Shown: positions 18,899-28,912, counted from the first letter of the stretch. The stretch: DNA of 64,000 bases from Aquipseudomonas alcaligenes MRY13-0052 (GCA_000474255.1 BATO01000019.1:17304-81303), one strand, 5' to 3'. Numbers and translations are program-made. Notes: generated by a model from the sequence alone, not told the origin.

Positions 18899-19234
18899 GT
18901 GCGCGAACTGGAACTGACTGATTTCGATGCGGACCAGCAACTGCTGGGCCTGCCGGGCACCTCCCTGGTGATATTCACCAGCATAGGTTGTGCCAGTTGC
19001 CGCTGGGCGCGGCGCCATCTGTCGCAGATGCCCCTGGGCATCGACAGATTGTGCTGGATAGACGCCGGCAATAATGGTGGCCTGGTGCAGCGCTACGAGG
19101 TATTCCACCTGCCTGCACTGTTCGTGGTGCGGGATGGACAATTTCTTGGCGCCCTGCGCAGCACGCTGCAGGGCGACGACCTGAACCGCAACCTGGACGA
19201 GGCACTGGCCCGCCAGGCAGAGGAGCTTCCCTGA
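18899..19234 (+). CDS. Thioredoxin-fold protein with CASC active site
   Basis: A 111-residue protein. The redox motif is VIFTSIGCASCRWARRHL, the cis-Pro segment is FHLPALFVVRDGQFLG, and the length fits a bare thioredoxin fold. The CxxC pair Ala-Ser differs from thioredoxin (Gly-Pro), so the redox potential is probably different. It has a GTG start at 18899 with AGGGG 9 nt upstream, and its stop overlaps the next start by one base (TGATG). It has no signal peptide, so it is cytoplasmic; partner unknown. Confidence 0.82.
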   Translation: MRELELTDFDADQQLLGLPGTSLVIFTSIGCASCRWARRHLSQMPLGIDRLCWIDAGNNGGLVQRYEVFHLPALFVVRDGQFLGALRSTLQGDDLNRNLDEALARQAEELP

Positions 19235-20190
19235 TGACTCACACCCAGCAACCGCGCATCGGCATCATCGGTACCGGTGCCATCGGCGGCTTCTACGGCT
19301 TGCTGCTGGCCCGCGCGGGCTTCGACGTGCACTTCCTGCTGCGCAGCGAATACGAGGCCGTGCGTGCCAATGGTCTGCAGCTCAACAGCGCTGTGCACGG
19401 CGCCCTGACCCTGAACCCCGTGCAGGCCTATCGCGAGGTGGCCGAGATGCCGCCCTGCGACTGGCTGCTGGTGGGCGCCAAGACCACCAGCAACGCCGAC
19501 CTGGCACCGCTGATCGCCCGTGCCGCAGCTCCGGGCGCCAAGGTGGTGCTGCTGCAGAACGGCTTGGCCGTCGAGGACGCGCTGCGCCCGCTGCTGCCGG
19601 ATTCGCTGCACCTGCTGGGCGGGCTCTGCTACATCTGCGTCCACCGCGATGCACCGGGCGTCATCGAGCACCAGTCCCTGGGGGCGGTGAACCTCGGCTA
19701 CCACTCCGGCCCGGCCAGCGATGATGGCGCGCGCCAGGCGCTGCTGGAGGAGGGCGTCGGGCTGTTCCGCGCGGCGGGGCTCGATTCCACCGGCATGCCC
19801 AACCTCGACCAGGCGCGCTGGCAGAAGCTGGTGTGGAACGTTCCCTACAACGGCCTTTCGGTCCTGCTCGACGCCGGCACTACGGCCTTGATGCGCAACG
19901 CCGATGCCCGCGAGCTGATCCAGGCGATCATGCAGGAAGTGGTGGAGGGCGCCCTGGCTTGCGGTCACAGCCTGCCGGAAGGGTTCGCCGGCAAGCTGCT
20001 GGCCTCCACCGATCGCATGCCCGACTACCTGCCCAGCATGTACCACGACTTCGCCCAGCGCCGGCCGCTGGAGCTGGAGGCCATCTATGCTGCACCCCTG
20101 GCAGCGGCCGCTGCGGCCGGCAAGGAATTGCCGCGCATCCGTGCGCTCTATCAGGCACTGCGTTTCATCGACGCGCGCAACCAGCAATAA
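19234..20190 (+). CDS. Putative 2-dehydropantoate 2-reductase (ApbA/PanE family)
   Basis: A 318-residue oxidoreductase with an N-terminal Rossmann domain (IGIIGTGAIGGFYGLLLARAG) and the all-helical ketopantoate-reductase C-terminal domain. That domain contains WQKLVWNVPYNGLSVLLDAGT (the conserved Lys-Asn) and PSMYHDFAQRRPLELEAIYA (the Ser-x-x-x-Asp and Glu region). The family reduces ketopantoate with NADPH for coenzyme A synthesis. Pseudomonas usually has several paralogues, so it may act on another 2-oxo acid. It is translationally coupled to the thioredoxin-like gene and followed 10 bp later by the 5'-nucleotidase gene. Confidence 0.85.
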   Translation: MTHTQQPRIGIIGTGAIGGFYGLLLARAGFDVHFLLRSEYEAVRANGLQLNSAVHGALTLNPVQAYREVAEMPPCDWLLVGAKTTSNADLAPLIARAAAPGAKVVLLQNGLAVEDALRPLLPDSLHLLGGLCYICVHRDAPGVIEHQSLGAVNLGYHSGPASDDGARQALLEEGVGLFRAAGLDSTGMPNLDQARWQKLVWNVPYNGLSVLLDAGTTALMRNADARELIQAIMQEVVEGALACGHSLPEGFAGKLLASTDRMPDYLPSMYHDFAQRRPLELEAIYAAPLAAAAAAGKELPRIRALYQALRFIDARNQQ

Positions 20191-20200
20191 GGAGAAGGGC

Positions 20201-21106
20201 ATGGCGGGAGGACTGGCGGACAAACTGGTGCTGGCGATTTCCTCGCGGGCGCTGTTCGACCTCAATGAAAGCCACCGGGTGTATGAGGCCGAAGGCATCG
20301 AAGCCTACCGTCAGTACCAGATCGAGCACGAAGACGAAGTGCTCGAGCAGGGCGACGCCTTCCCCCTGGTGCAGAAACTGCTCGGCCTCAACAGCGAGTT
20401 GGGGCAGGCGCGGGTCGAGGTGATCCTGGTGTCGCGCAACAGCGCCGATACCGGACTGCGCGCGTTCAACTCGATCCAGCAGCATGGCCTGGCCATCTCC
20501 CGCGCGGCCTTCTCCGGCGGCCGCAGCCCGGGGCCTTATCTCAAGGCGTTCGGTTGCCACCTGTTCCTTTCCACCCATGTGGACGACGTGCGCGCTGCAC
20601 TGCAAAGCGGCTTCGCTTCGGCAACCATCCTGTCCGGTGGGCCGCGCCGGGCCGCCAGCAACGAACTGCGCATCGCCTTCGACGGTGACGCGGTGCTGTT
20701 TTCCGACGACTCCGAGCGCGTCTACCAGCGCGGCGGGCTCGAAGCCTTCCAGGCCTACGAGCGCGAAGCTGCCTTGACGCCACTGGACGGTGGTCCCTTC
20801 AAGCCCTTCCTCTCGGCGCTCAACCGCCTGCAGCAGGAATTCCCCGCCGACGCCTGTCCCATCCGCACGGCCCTGGTCACCGCGCGCTCGGCGCCGGCCC
20901 ATGAGCGGGTCATCCGTACCCTGCGCGAGTGGGACATCCGCCTCGACGAATCCTTCTTCCTCGGCGGGCTGGAAAAGTCCTCGATCCTCGATGCCTTTGG
21001 CGCCGACGTGTTCTTCGACGACCAGGCCGGGCATTGCGAGAAAGCCCGCGAAGTGGTCGCTACGGGCCATGTGCCGCACGGTGTAAGCAACGAACCGCAG
21101 ATCTGA
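20201..21106 (+). CDS. Cytosolic 5'-nucleotidase (PF06189 type)
   Basis: A 301-residue protein. Family blocks include LVLAISSRALFDLNESHRVYE (quoted in part), VEVILVSRNSADTGLRAFNSI, FSGGRSPGPYLKAF, LRIAFDGDAVLFSDDSERVYQ and FFLGGLEKSSILDAFGADVFFDDQ. The Asp-rich FDGDAVLFSD and the late FFDDQ are HAD-like phosphatase motifs. The group is related to eukaryotic cytosolic 5'-nucleotidase I, which dephosphorylates AMP/IMP/GMP. Start 20201 (MAGGLADKL) has AAGGAGAAGG immediately upstream. It is the third gene of the unit that begins at 18899. Confidence 0.88.
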   Translation: MAGGLADKLVLAISSRALFDLNESHRVYEAEGIEAYRQYQIEHEDEVLEQGDAFPLVQKLLGLNSELGQARVEVILVSRNSADTGLRAFNSIQQHGLAISRAAFSGGRSPGPYLKAFGCHLFLSTHVDDVRAALQSGFASATILSGGPRRAASNELRIAFDGDAVLFSDDSERVYQRGGLEAFQAYEREAALTPLDGGPFKPFLSALNRLQQEFPADACPIRTALVTARSAPAHERVIRTLREWDIRLDESFFLGGLEKSSILDAFGADVFFDDQAGHCEKAREVVATGHVPHGVSNEPQI

Positions 21107-21149
21107 CTAAGCTGAGACGAGGCCCGCCACCCAGGCAGTAGGAGGCCTC

Positions 21150-21650
21150 ATGATTCGTTCGATTCTCTACGCCACCGACCTTGGCCTCTATGCCCCCTAC
21201 GTGCTGCAGCACGCCCTCTCGCTCGCCCGGGTCTATCAGGCCGAGCTCTACGTGGTGCACGCGGTGGAGCCCCTCGGGTTGTTCGCCGAGTCGGTCCTGC
21301 AGACCTACCTGGATGAAGAGCGCCTTGCCGACCTGCGCAGCAAGGGCCTGGGAACCGTCATGGCCAGCATCGAACAGCGTGTGCTGGAAGGGTTCCGCGA
21401 CGAGATGGGTGACGCCCAGAGCGAACTGGGGATGATCCGCGCGGTGCGCGTGGTGCAGGGCGACCCGGCCCAGGTGATTCTCGAAGAGGCGCAGAAACTC
21501 GGGGTGGATTTGCTGGTCGTAGGCAGTCATAGCCATGGCGCTGCGCTCGATACGCCCCTGGGGCGGACGTCGGCGCGGCTGGTGCAGTTATCCGATGTGC
21601 CGGTGTACCTGGTGCCCATGCTGCAGCACCGGGGCAGGGGAGAGCTGTGA
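21150..21650 (+). CDS. Universal stress protein (UspA family)
   Basis: A 166-residue single Usp domain: N-terminal IRSILYATDLG and C-terminal LLVVGSHSHGAALDTPLGRTSARLVQLSDVPVYLVP (quoted in part). The glycine loop is close to, but not identical with, the ATP-binding G-2x-G-9x-G-(S/T) pattern, so nucleotide binding is uncertain. It lies 43 bp after the nucleotidase gene with AGTAGGAGG upstream. It ends 121 bp before cysB, whose own upstream region carries a perfect palindrome. Confidence 0.88.
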   Translation: MIRSILYATDLGLYAPYVLQHALSLARVYQAELYVVHAVEPLGLFAESVLQTYLDEERLADLRSKGLGTVMASIEQRVLEGFRDEMGDAQSELGMIRAVRVVQGDPAQVILEEAQKLGVDLLVVGSHSHGAALDTPLGRTSARLVQLSDVPVYLVPMLQHRGRGEL

Positions 21651-21704
21651 CGGCGATTACGAATGACGTGCAAAACTGAAAAAAACGTCTAGTTTTATCC
21701 ATCA

Positions 21705-21720
21705 AACCATTAATATGGTT
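21705..21720. promoter_or_regulatory. Palindrome upstream of cysB, possible autoregulatory CysB site
   Basis: AACCAT-TAAT-ATGGTT is a perfect 16-bp inverted repeat, 52 bp before the cysB ATG in an AT-rich stretch. The segment TATGGTTAT at 21714-21722 recurs on the minus strand upstream of cysH (23881-23889). Shared placement supports a common regulator, most simply CysB, but this is inference. Confidence 0.45.
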
Positions 21721-21762
21721 ATAAACGTCGCCGACCATCCATTGCGTCGTCATTTGCTTTGA

Positions 21763-22746
<984 letters not shown>

Positions 22747-22763
22747 GTCGACGCCCGCAAACG

Positions 22764-22790
22764 AAAAGCCCGGCATCTGCCGGGCTTTTT
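22764..22790. terminator. Bidirectional terminator after cysB
   Basis: A 9-bp perfect stem AGCCCGGCA / TGCCGGGCT with a two-base loop. A preceding A-run and a following T5 serve both cysB and the convergent CxxC-protein gene, whose stop codon overlaps its edge. Confidence 0.92.
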
Positions 22791-23065
22791 CATTCTGCTT
22801 CGAGCACTTGGTGCAGGAACTCATGGAACACGGTGTAGACCTGCTCGCTGCCGTCGTCGCGACGCACCACGAAGAAGGGCGCGGTGTCGATGCCGTAGTG
22901 CTGGGCGACCATCCAGCCGCTGCTGGCCGGGTTGCGCTCGTCCGCCACCATCACCCGGTCGATGCGCCCCATGTAGCCGCCACGTTCCAGCAGGCGCTGC
23001 ACATCCTTGCACTTGTCGCAGTCCTCGCCATCGGCCAGGACCTTCTTCACCAGGGTGATCTTCAT
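22790..23065 (-). CDS. Small thioredoxin-like protein with CDKC motif, linked to cysH
   Basis: A 91-residue protein. CxxC is at residues 16-19 (GEDCDKCKDVQRLLER), followed by VMVADERNPAS and a cis-Pro element TAPFFVVRRDDGSEQVY. The C-terminal helix is VFHEFLHQVLEAE. The shape is that of a glutaredoxin/thioredoxin fold, though the CxxC lies later than usual. It starts 4 bp after the cysH stop and is surely cotranscribed, so a role in sulfate reduction is plausible (thiol reductant or Fe-S protection). I do not know of an experimentally assigned function. Confidence 0.8.
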   Translation of the reverse strand: MKITLVKKVLADGEDCDKCKDVQRLLERGGYMGRIDRVMVADERNPASSGWMVAQHYGIDTAPFFVVRRDDGSEQVYTVFHEFLHQVLEAE

Positions 23066-23069
23066 CGGT

Positions 23070-23804
23070 TCAGTTCTTCGCGATCAGGTTGCCGGCGTGC
23101 AGCCCGCACTCCTTCTGCGTGGCTTCTTCCCACCACCAGCGGCCTTCGCGTTCGTGCTGGTTGGGCAGCACGGGGCGGGTGCAGGGCTCGCAGCCGATGC
23201 TGATGAAACCGCGCTCGTGCAGCGGGTTGTAGGGAATCTCCAGCATGCGGATGTAGGCCCAGACTTCGTCGCTGGGCATCTGCGCCAGGGGGTTGAACTT
23301 GTACAGCGGGTTGTCGGGCGTGGAGAAGGCGCCATCCAGTTCTACCGCCGCCACCTTGCTGCGGGTGCCGGGGCTCTGGTCGCGGCGCTGGCCGGTGGCC
23401 CATGCGCGCACGGTGGACAGCTTGCGCCGCAGCGGCTCGATCTTGCGGATGCCGCAGCACTCCTCGTGGCCGTCCTTGTAGAAGCTGAACAGGCCCTTCT
23501 CGCGAACGAAGGGCTCCAGCTTGGTGGCGTCGGGGGAAAGCAGCTCGATGGTGATGCCGTAGTGCTCGCGGACCTTCTCGATGAAGCGGTAGGTTTCCGG
23601 GTGCAGGCGACCGGTATCCAGGCTGAACACCTTGACGTTCTTGTTGAGCTTCCAGGCCATGTCCACCAGCACCACGTCCTCGGCACCGCTGAAGGACAGC
23701 CACAGGTCGTCGCCGAAGTGTTCGAAGGCGAGCTTGAGGATGTCCTGGGGGGATTTGCTGGCGTAGGCCGCGGCGATCTCGGCGACGTCGAAGGGTTGGC
23801 TCAT
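23070..23804 (-). CDS. cysH: Assimilatory adenylylsulfate (APS) reductase
   Basis: A 244-residue reductase. The PP-loop-like sulfonucleotide site is [17 protein letters not shown]. The four iron-sulfur cysteines are [13 protein letters not shown] and GCEPCTRPV, and the catalytic C-terminal Cys is in KECGLH. The Cys-Cys and Cys-x-x-Cys pairs bind a [4Fe-4S] cluster and mark this as an APS reductase rather than the cluster-free PAPS reductase of E. coli, so sulfite is made directly from APS using thioredoxin. It heads a two-gene unit with the CDKC protein. Its upstream region contains a CTTATG-N12-CATAAG palindrome. Confidence 0.95.
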   Translation of the reverse strand: MSQPFDVAEIAAAYASKSPQDILKLAFEHFGDDLWLSFSGAEDVVLVDMAWKLNKNVKVFSLDTGRLHPETYRFIEKVREHYGITIELLSPDATKLEPFVREKGLFSFYKDGHEECCGIRKIEPLRRKLSTVRAWATGQRRDQSPGTRSKVAAVELDGAFSTPDNPLYKFNPLAQMPSDEVWAYIRMLEIPYNPLHERGFISIGCEPCTRPVLPNQHEREGRWWWEEATQKECGLHAGNLIAKN

Positions 23805-23867
23805 CAGGCGGTTTTCCTAGTTGAAATGGCGCTACGCGCTCTGTGGCGCGGATGGTAGCAAAAGCAA

Positions 23868-23891
23868 CTTATGCGCCTAAATAACCATAAG
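23868..23891 (-). promoter_or_regulatory. Candidate CysB-type operator upstream of cysH
   Basis: CTTATG-N12-CATAAG forms a 24-bp inverted repeat in an AT-rich patch about 65 bp upstream of cysH, and a further TATAAG lies at 23914-23919. It contains ATAACCATA, the complement of TATGGTTAT found upstream of cysB. The rest of the 190-bp divergent cysH-thrH spacer shows no other clear signal. Confidence 0.4.
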
Positions 23892-23994
23892 GCAGGGGGA
23901 CTGCCCTGTTTGGGTATAAGTGCCGCGTTGCGTGGCTGCGGGTGAAAAGCTAGAGTGCCGCCTCCCTAACAATTCAATAACCGAGGAATGTCTC

Positions 23995-24612
23995 GTGGAA
24001 ATCGCCTGTCTCGACCTGGAAGGTGTGCTGGTTCCGGAAATCTGGATCGCCTTCGCCGAAAAAACTGGAATCGACGCGCTCAAGGCCACGACCCGCGATA
24101 TTCCCGACTATGACGTGCTGATGAAGCAGCGCCTGCGCATCCTCGATGAGCACGAACTCAAGCTGTCCGACATCCAGGAAGTGATCGCCACCCTGAAGCC
24201 GCTGGAAGGCGCGGTGGAGTTCGTCGACTGGCTGCGCGAGCGCTTCCAGGTGGTGATCCTCTCCGACACCTTCTACGAGTTCTCCCAGCCGCTGATGCGC
24301 CAGCTCGGCTTCCCGGCCCTGCTGTGCCACAAGCTGATCACCGACGACACCGACCGCGTCGTGGGCTACCAACTGCGCCAGAAGGACCCGAAGCGCCAGT
24401 CGGTGATCGCCTTCAAGAGCCTCTACTACCGTGTGATCGCTGCTGGCGACTCCTACAACGACACCACCATGCTCGCCGAGGCCCACGCCGGCATCCTGTT
24501 CCATGCCCCGGAAAACGTGATCCGCGAGTTCCCGCAGTTCCCGGCGGTGCACACCTACGAGGACCTCAAGCGTGAGTTCCTCAAGGCGTCCGATCGCCAG
24601 CTGAGCCTCTGA
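23995..24612 (+). CDS. thrH: Phosphoserine phosphatase / homoserine phosphotransferase ThrH
   Basis: A 205-residue HAD-family enzyme that moves phosphate from phosphoserine to homoserine, giving a bypass of homoserine kinase. Motif I is CLDLEGVLVPE (nucleophile Asp7; the usual second Asp is Glu9, as in the P. aeruginosa enzyme), motif II VVILSDTFYEFS, motif III around RQKDPKRQS, and motif IV VIAAGDSYNDTTML. The GTG at 23995 with GAGGAA upstream gives exactly the known length; the longer frame from 23920 is not coding. It is a single gene with its own terminator. Confidence 0.95.
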   Translation: MEIACLDLEGVLVPEIWIAFAEKTGIDALKATTRDIPDYDVLMKQRLRILDEHELKLSDIQEVIATLKPLEGAVEFVDWLRERFQVVILSDTFYEFSQPLMRQLGFPALLCHKLITDDTDRVVGYQLRQKDPKRQSVIAFKSLYYRVIAAGDSYNDTTMLAEAHAGILFHAPENVIREFPQFPAVHTYEDLKREFLKASDRQLSL

Positions 24613-24623
24613 GCCCAGCCATG

Positions 24624-24649
24624 AAAAAGCCCGCGAAAGCGGGCTTTTT
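24624..24649. terminator. Bidirectional terminator between thrH and pabB
   Basis: A 6-bp GCCCGC / GCGGGC stem with a GAAA tetraloop, an A5 run before and a T5 run after, between two convergent genes. Confidence 0.9.
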
Positions 24650-24687
24650 CGTTTCTGCGTCTGCGTGGCGCTGGGCGAATGGAGCTC

Positions 24688-26034
24688 CTACAAGCCTTCC
24701 AGGGTGCGCAACAGCACCTGCACCTTGGTGATGGATTCGCAGTACTCCTCTTCCCACTGGGAGTCGGCGACGATGCCGCCACCGCCCCAGCAACTGGCGA
24801 CGCCGTCCTTCACCAGCAGGGTGCGGATGGCGATGGAGCTGTCCATCTCCCCGCGCACGTCGAGGTAGACCAGCGAGCCGCAGTAGATGGTGCGACGGGT
24901 CGGCTCCAGCTCGTCGATGATCTGCATGGCGCGGATCTTCGGCGCACCGGTGATGGAGCCGCCGGGGAAGCTGCCCACCAGCAGGTCCAGTGCGTCCTTG
25001 CCTTCGGCCAGGGTGCCGCTCACAGCGCTGACCAAGTGGTGCACGTTGGGGTAGCTCTCCAGGGCGAACAGCTCGGGCACCTTCACGCTGCCGGTGGCGC
25101 AGCTGCGACCCAGGTCATTGCGCAGCAGGTCGACGATCATCAGGTTCTCGGCCCGGTCCTTGGGGCTCGCCAGCAGCTCTGCGGCCTGTTCGGCGTCCTC
25201 GTCCGGCGTGCGGCCCCGGGGGCGGGTGCCCTTGATCGGGCGGGTTTCCACCTGGCCCTTGCTCAGCTTGATGAAGCGCTCTGGGGAGAGGCTGAGGATG
25301 GCGCCGCCACCGGCCAGGGCCTGGTAGGCGGAGAAGGGCGTGGAGCAGGCCTCGCGCAGGGCCAGGTAGGCCGCCCAGGGATCGCCCTGGCAGGGCGCCT
25401 GGAAGCGCTGGGCGAAGTTCACCTGGTAGCAGTCACCGGCAGCGATGTACGACTGGATGCGTTCGATGGCCGTTCTGTAAGCGGTTTGCGACAGATCGGC
25501 CTGAAAGGCGCGGGTAAGACGAAATTCCTCGACGTTGTCGGGATTTTCCGCGCACTCGAACAGGTCTATCAGTCGCAGTCGCTCGCTTTCGGCGAGACTC
25601 GGGTGGAATACCAACTGGCTGGTGCGGTGCTGGTGGTCGCTGACCAGGGCCCAGGCATAGAGGCCGAGTTGGGCGTCCGGCAGGTGGCGGTCATCCAGGG
25701 CCTGCTCGGGCAGTTGCTCCAGCCGGCGGCCGAAGTCATAGGAAAAATATCCCATCAATCCGCCCGTGAATGGCAGTTCCACGGTATCGGGGGAATCCGC
25801 CGGGCCCAGCTGCTGCAAGGTCCCGCGAAGGCGGCAAATAAAGTCGTTGGCCGATTCGTCGGGTCCCGGCGCCAGTTCTGCCAATGGCCAGGCGCTGAAT
25901 AGGTCATAGCGTCCACGACTGGCAATGGGCCGGCCGGCGTCGAGCAGCACCGCTCCGGGTGCATGGCGGACGAGGGCGAAACGCTGTCCCGGGTGTTCGT
26001 GGTAGGGCAGAGGGTGTAGGAGGCAGTTGGGCAT
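24688..26034 (-). CDS. pabB: Aminodeoxychorismate synthase component I
   Basis: A 448-residue chorismate-utilising enzyme of folate synthesis, converting chorismate plus ammonia to 4-amino-4-deoxychorismate with PabA. The PabB-specific catalytic motif PIKGTRPRGRTPDEDAE contains the lysine that forms the covalent intermediate. Other conserved blocks are CYQVNFAQRFQ, ENLMIVDLLRNDLGR, VHHLVSAVSGTL, GSFPGGSITGAPKIRAM and YCGSLVYLDVRGEMDSSIAIRTL (quoted in part). The N-terminal domain is of normal size, so there is no fused glutaminase or lyase. It is divergent from the first MalT-type regulator, with 100 bp between starts. Confidence 0.95.
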   Translation of the reverse strand: MPNCLLHPLPYHEHPGQRFALVRHAPGAVLLDAGRPIASRGRYDLFSAWPLAELAPGPDESANDFICRLRGTLQQLGPADSPDTVELPFTGGLMGYFSYDFGRRLEQLPEQALDDRHLPDAQLGLYAWALVSDHQHRTSQLVFHPSLAESERLRLIDLFECAENPDNVEEFRLTRAFQADLSQTAYRTAIERIQSYIAAGDCYQVNFAQRFQAPCQGDPWAAYLALREACSTPFSAYQALAGGGAILSLSPERFIKLSKGQVETRPIKGTRPRGRTPDEDAEQAAELLASPKDRAENLMIVDLLRNDLGRSCATGSVKVPELFALESYPNVHHLVSAVSGTLAEGKDALDLLVGSFPGGSITGAPKIRAMQIIDELEPTRRTIYCGSLVYLDVRGEMDSSIAIRTLLVKDGVASCWGGGGIVADSQWEEEYCESITKVQVLLRTLEGL

Positions 26035-26134
26035 GATGGACGCAAAGAGGGCGCGAGTGAGGATTCTAGACCGCCTAAATTGTCGATCCTAGAGCCGTTT
26101 CTTAAGTTTACGCAGGAAATGCATTCTGATAATT

Positions 26135-28912
26135 ATGGATAAATCCCGCGGGGTCATATCCCCGTCCCACAATGATAAAGATACAGGGATACAGGCCGTG
26201 GATGCAGTTCTCGACCCCGCAGCCGGCAGCCTACTGCGCTCAAAACTGATGACGCCCCAAGCGTCTGCCGACTATTTGCCACGACCGCAGGTGCAGGCGG
26301 TCCTGGCTGCACACCCTCACGCGCGCCTTTTGCTGTTCTCGGCGCCCGCAGGCTTTGGCAAGACCACCGCCCTGGCGACCCTCGCAGAACAACGGCGTGA
26401 GGCCGGTTCCGCTGTCGCCTGGTTCTCCCTCGGCAGCGAGGACGACAACCCCTCGCGCTTCTTCCAGCAACTGATCAAGACCCTGGGTGCCGCCGTGCCC
26501 GGCGTCGGTGCCCATGCGGCCGGCTTCCTGCAGAACACCATGCAGGTGCCTGTCGCTGCCGTGCTGGAAAGCCTGCTGGTGGAACTGACCGCACTGGAAG
26601 GGCCGCTGCTGCTGGTGCTGGATGACTTGCACCTGCTCAGCGACACGGAGATCTTCACCGCCCTCGGTCGCCTGGTGAAGATGGCGCCGGCCAATTTCAC
26701 CCTCGCCATCGGCAGCCGCTCCCTGCCGCCGATGAACCTCGCCACCCTGCGTGCCAAGGGCTGGTTGCTGGAGATCGGCCTGGACGAGCTGCGCCTGACC
26801 GAGGACGAGACCCGCGACTACCTGGACCGCAGCGGCCTGGAGCTGGACGAGGCGACCCTCGCCGCGCTGCACAGCCAGACCGAAGGCTGGCTGATCGGCG
26901 TGCACCTCGCCAGCCTCTGGCTGCGCCACCAGCCCCAGGCCTCCGACCAGGTGCTGGCCATGGGCGGCGACCAGGCGGCCGTGGGCGACTACCTGCTGAC
27001 CACCGTTTTCGAGCAGTTGCCGGCGGACCTGCAGGACGCCCTGCTGGCCCTCGGCATCGCCAGCCAGTTGAGCGGCGACCTGGCCAACGCCCTGACCGGG
27101 CGCAACGACGGCCAGGCCCTGCTGGAGCAGCTGGAAACCATGCAGCTGTTCCTCCTGCCCCTGGACCGCGAGCGCCAGTGGTACCGCTTCCATCACCTGT
27201 TTGCCGACTTCCTCCGGGCCCGCTTGGTGGCCCAGGAGCCGGAACGCTTCAAGCAACTGCACTTCAATGCCAGCCTGTGGTTCACCAACCACCACATGCA
27301 GAACCTCGCCATCGAGCACGCCTGCCTGGCCGAAGACCCGGAAATGCTCGCCGCGCTGGTGGACGGTTGCGGCCTGGAGCTGATCAACCGTGGCCAGCTG
27401 AACCAGATCTACCGCTGGCGCCAGTTCGTGCCCGACGACATCGCCGAGCGCTACCCGACGCTGATCCTCGCCGATGTGTGGAACCGCGCCACCGAGCTGG
27501 CTTTGCCCGAAGCCAACCAGATGCTCGACGAGCTGCTGGCGCGCTGGGGCGGTACCGGCGCCCAGGCGCCGCTCAGCGAGAAGTACCTGGCCGCGCTGGC
27601 GGTGAAGGCCGCCATCGCGCTGCAGAAGGACGACCTCGACCTCTGCGTGAGCCTGGCGCGCAAGGTGGAGGGCCTGCTCGGCCAGCACGAGGCCTTCCTC
27701 GAAGTGGCCATGCTGGTGATCGGTGCCCTGGCCCTGGTGATCCTCGCCCAGCCCGAACAGGCGCGACGTCTGCTGGCCCTGGCGCAGCAGCGCAACCACT
27801 TCCTCGAGGGTCGCTACCTCGACATGCAGCTGGGCAACGTGGAGGTGCTTCTCTCGCTGGAGCAGGGCCAGGTCAAGCAGGCCCAGTTGCTGCACGAGCA
27901 GATGCGCGCCCAACTGATGCCGTTGTTCGGCGAGAAGTCCCGGGCCCTGGCCCTGCCGGTGATCATCGAATCGCTGATCGCCTACCAGCAGGGACGCCTG
28001 GATGGCCTGGAAGAGCGCCTGCGCTGGGCGCTCAACCATGTCGACGTGATCAAGCCCATCGATATCTATGCCCAGGGCATGCTCTTCCTCGCGCGCATCC
28101 AACGCATGCAGGACAAGCCCAAGGAAGCCCTGGCCAGCCTGGTGCTGATGCAGAACCTGGCGGCGCGCAACCACTCCTGGCGCTTCTACGTGCAGGCGGT
28201 GGCCGACGAGGTGACCCTGATCCTCCAGGAGCCGGCGACCGACCGCATCAAGAGGGCCGAGCTGCGCCTGAAGGCGGTGGACTGGACCAAGCTCGCCGCC
28301 GACTACGCCAAGCGCGGCTTCAACCCGGTGCTCTGGACCCAGGGACTGATCCGCGTACGCCTGCAGCAGGCGCGTGGGCATTACAGCGAGGCGTTGCACG
28401 AGATCAACCAGTTGCGTGCCCAGCTGCAACCCGGCTGGCATGGCCTGCAGCGCCTGCGCCTGGACCTGCTGGCCGCCCTCAGCTACCAGCGTCTGGGCTA
28501 CCAGGAACGGGCCCAGAGCCTGCTGGTGCAGTGCCTGCTCAGTGCCGAGCGCGAGGATGTGCGCAGCCTCTTCGTGGAGGAGGGCGATGCCATCCGCCTG
28601 CTGCTGCAGCAACTGGAAGCCGCCGAGCGCCAGCCCGCGCTGCAGGGGTTCATTCGCAGCCTGCTGGCCATCTGGCCGGGACAGGACGTACGCAAGTCAC
28701 AGGATGTGCTGGAAGAAGGGCTCACCGACCGCGAACGCGAGGTGGTCCTGCTGGCGGCCAAGGGACTTTCCAACGAGGAAATCGGCCAGCAGCTCTCGCT
28801 GGCCCTGGGGACCGTGAAATGGCACCTGCACAACATCTACGAGAAGCTCAAGGTGCGCAATCGCACCCAGGCAATACGCCGGGCGCGGGAACTGGGGCTG
28901 CTGGAAGCATGA
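26135..28912 (+). CDS. MalT-type LuxR-family regulator (first of tandem pair)
   Basis: A 925-residue signal-responsive ATPase regulator of the MalT/AlkS (STAND) class. The P-loop is SAPAGFGKTTAL near residues 69-80, with Walker B-like LLLVLDDLHLLSD. A winged-helix region follows (LALGIASQLSGDLANAL), then about 500 residues of TPR-like helices and a C-terminal LuxR HTH (LTDREREVVLLAAKGLSNEE, then TVKWHLHNIYEKLKVRNRTQ). Such proteins bind an inducer through the helical domain, oligomerise with ATP and activate transcription. The inducer is unknown. Several N-terminal starts are possible; no strong ribosome site marks 26135. Its last bases overlap the second regulator (ATGA). Confidence 0.88.
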   Translation: MDKSRGVISPSHNDKDTGIQAVDAVLDPAAGSLLRSKLMTPQASADYLPRPQVQAVLAAHPHARLLLFSAPAGFGKTTALATLAEQRREAGSAVAWFSLGSEDDNPSRFFQQLIKTLGAAVPGVGAHAAGFLQNTMQVPVAAVLESLLVELTALEGPLLLVLDDLHLLSDTEIFTALGRLVKMAPANFTLAIGSRSLPPMNLATLRAKGWLLEIGLDELRLTEDETRDYLDRSGLELDEATLAALHSQTEGWLIGVHLASLWLRHQPQASDQVLAMGGDQAAVGDYLLTTVFEQLPADLQDALLALGIASQLSGDLANALTGRNDGQALLEQLETMQLFLLPLDRERQWYRFHHLFADFLRARLVAQEPERFKQLHFNASLWFTNHHMQNLAIEHACLAEDPEMLAALVDGCGLELINRGQLNQIYRWRQFVPDDIAERYPTLILADVWNRATELALPEANQMLDELLARWGGTGAQAPLSEKYLAALAVKAAIALQKDDLDLCVSLARKVEGLLGQHEAFLEVAMLVIGALALVILAQPEQARRLLALAQQRNHFLEGRYLDMQLGNVEVLLSLEQGQVKQAQLLHEQMRAQLMPLFGEKSRALALPVIIESLIAYQQGRLDGLEERLRWALNHVDVIKPIDIYAQGMLFLARIQRMQDKPKEALASLVLMQNLAARNHSWRFYVQAVADEVTLILQEPATDRIKRAELRLKAVDWTKLAADYAKRGFNPVLWTQGLIRVRLQQARGHYSEALHEINQLRAQLQPGWHGLQRLRLDLLAALSYQRLGYQERAQSLLVQCLLSAEREDVRSLFVEEGDAIRLLLQQLEAAERQPALQGFIRSLLAIWPGQDVRKSQDVLEEGLTDREREVVLLAAKGLSNEEIGQQLSLALGTVKWHLHNIYEKLKVRNRTQAIRRARELGLLEA

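Noticed and set aside
26240..28612. A 790-codon open frame antisense to the first MalT-type regulator
   Set aside because: Low-complexity Gln/Leu/Gly/Val composition and complete overlap with a gene whose P-loop and HTH are clear.
27178..28908. A 577-codon N-terminal extension of the second MalT-type regulator
   Set aside because: This part is the +2 frame of the first regulator (Pro/Arg/Gly-rich). The true start at 28909 has the family N terminus and the ATGA overlap.
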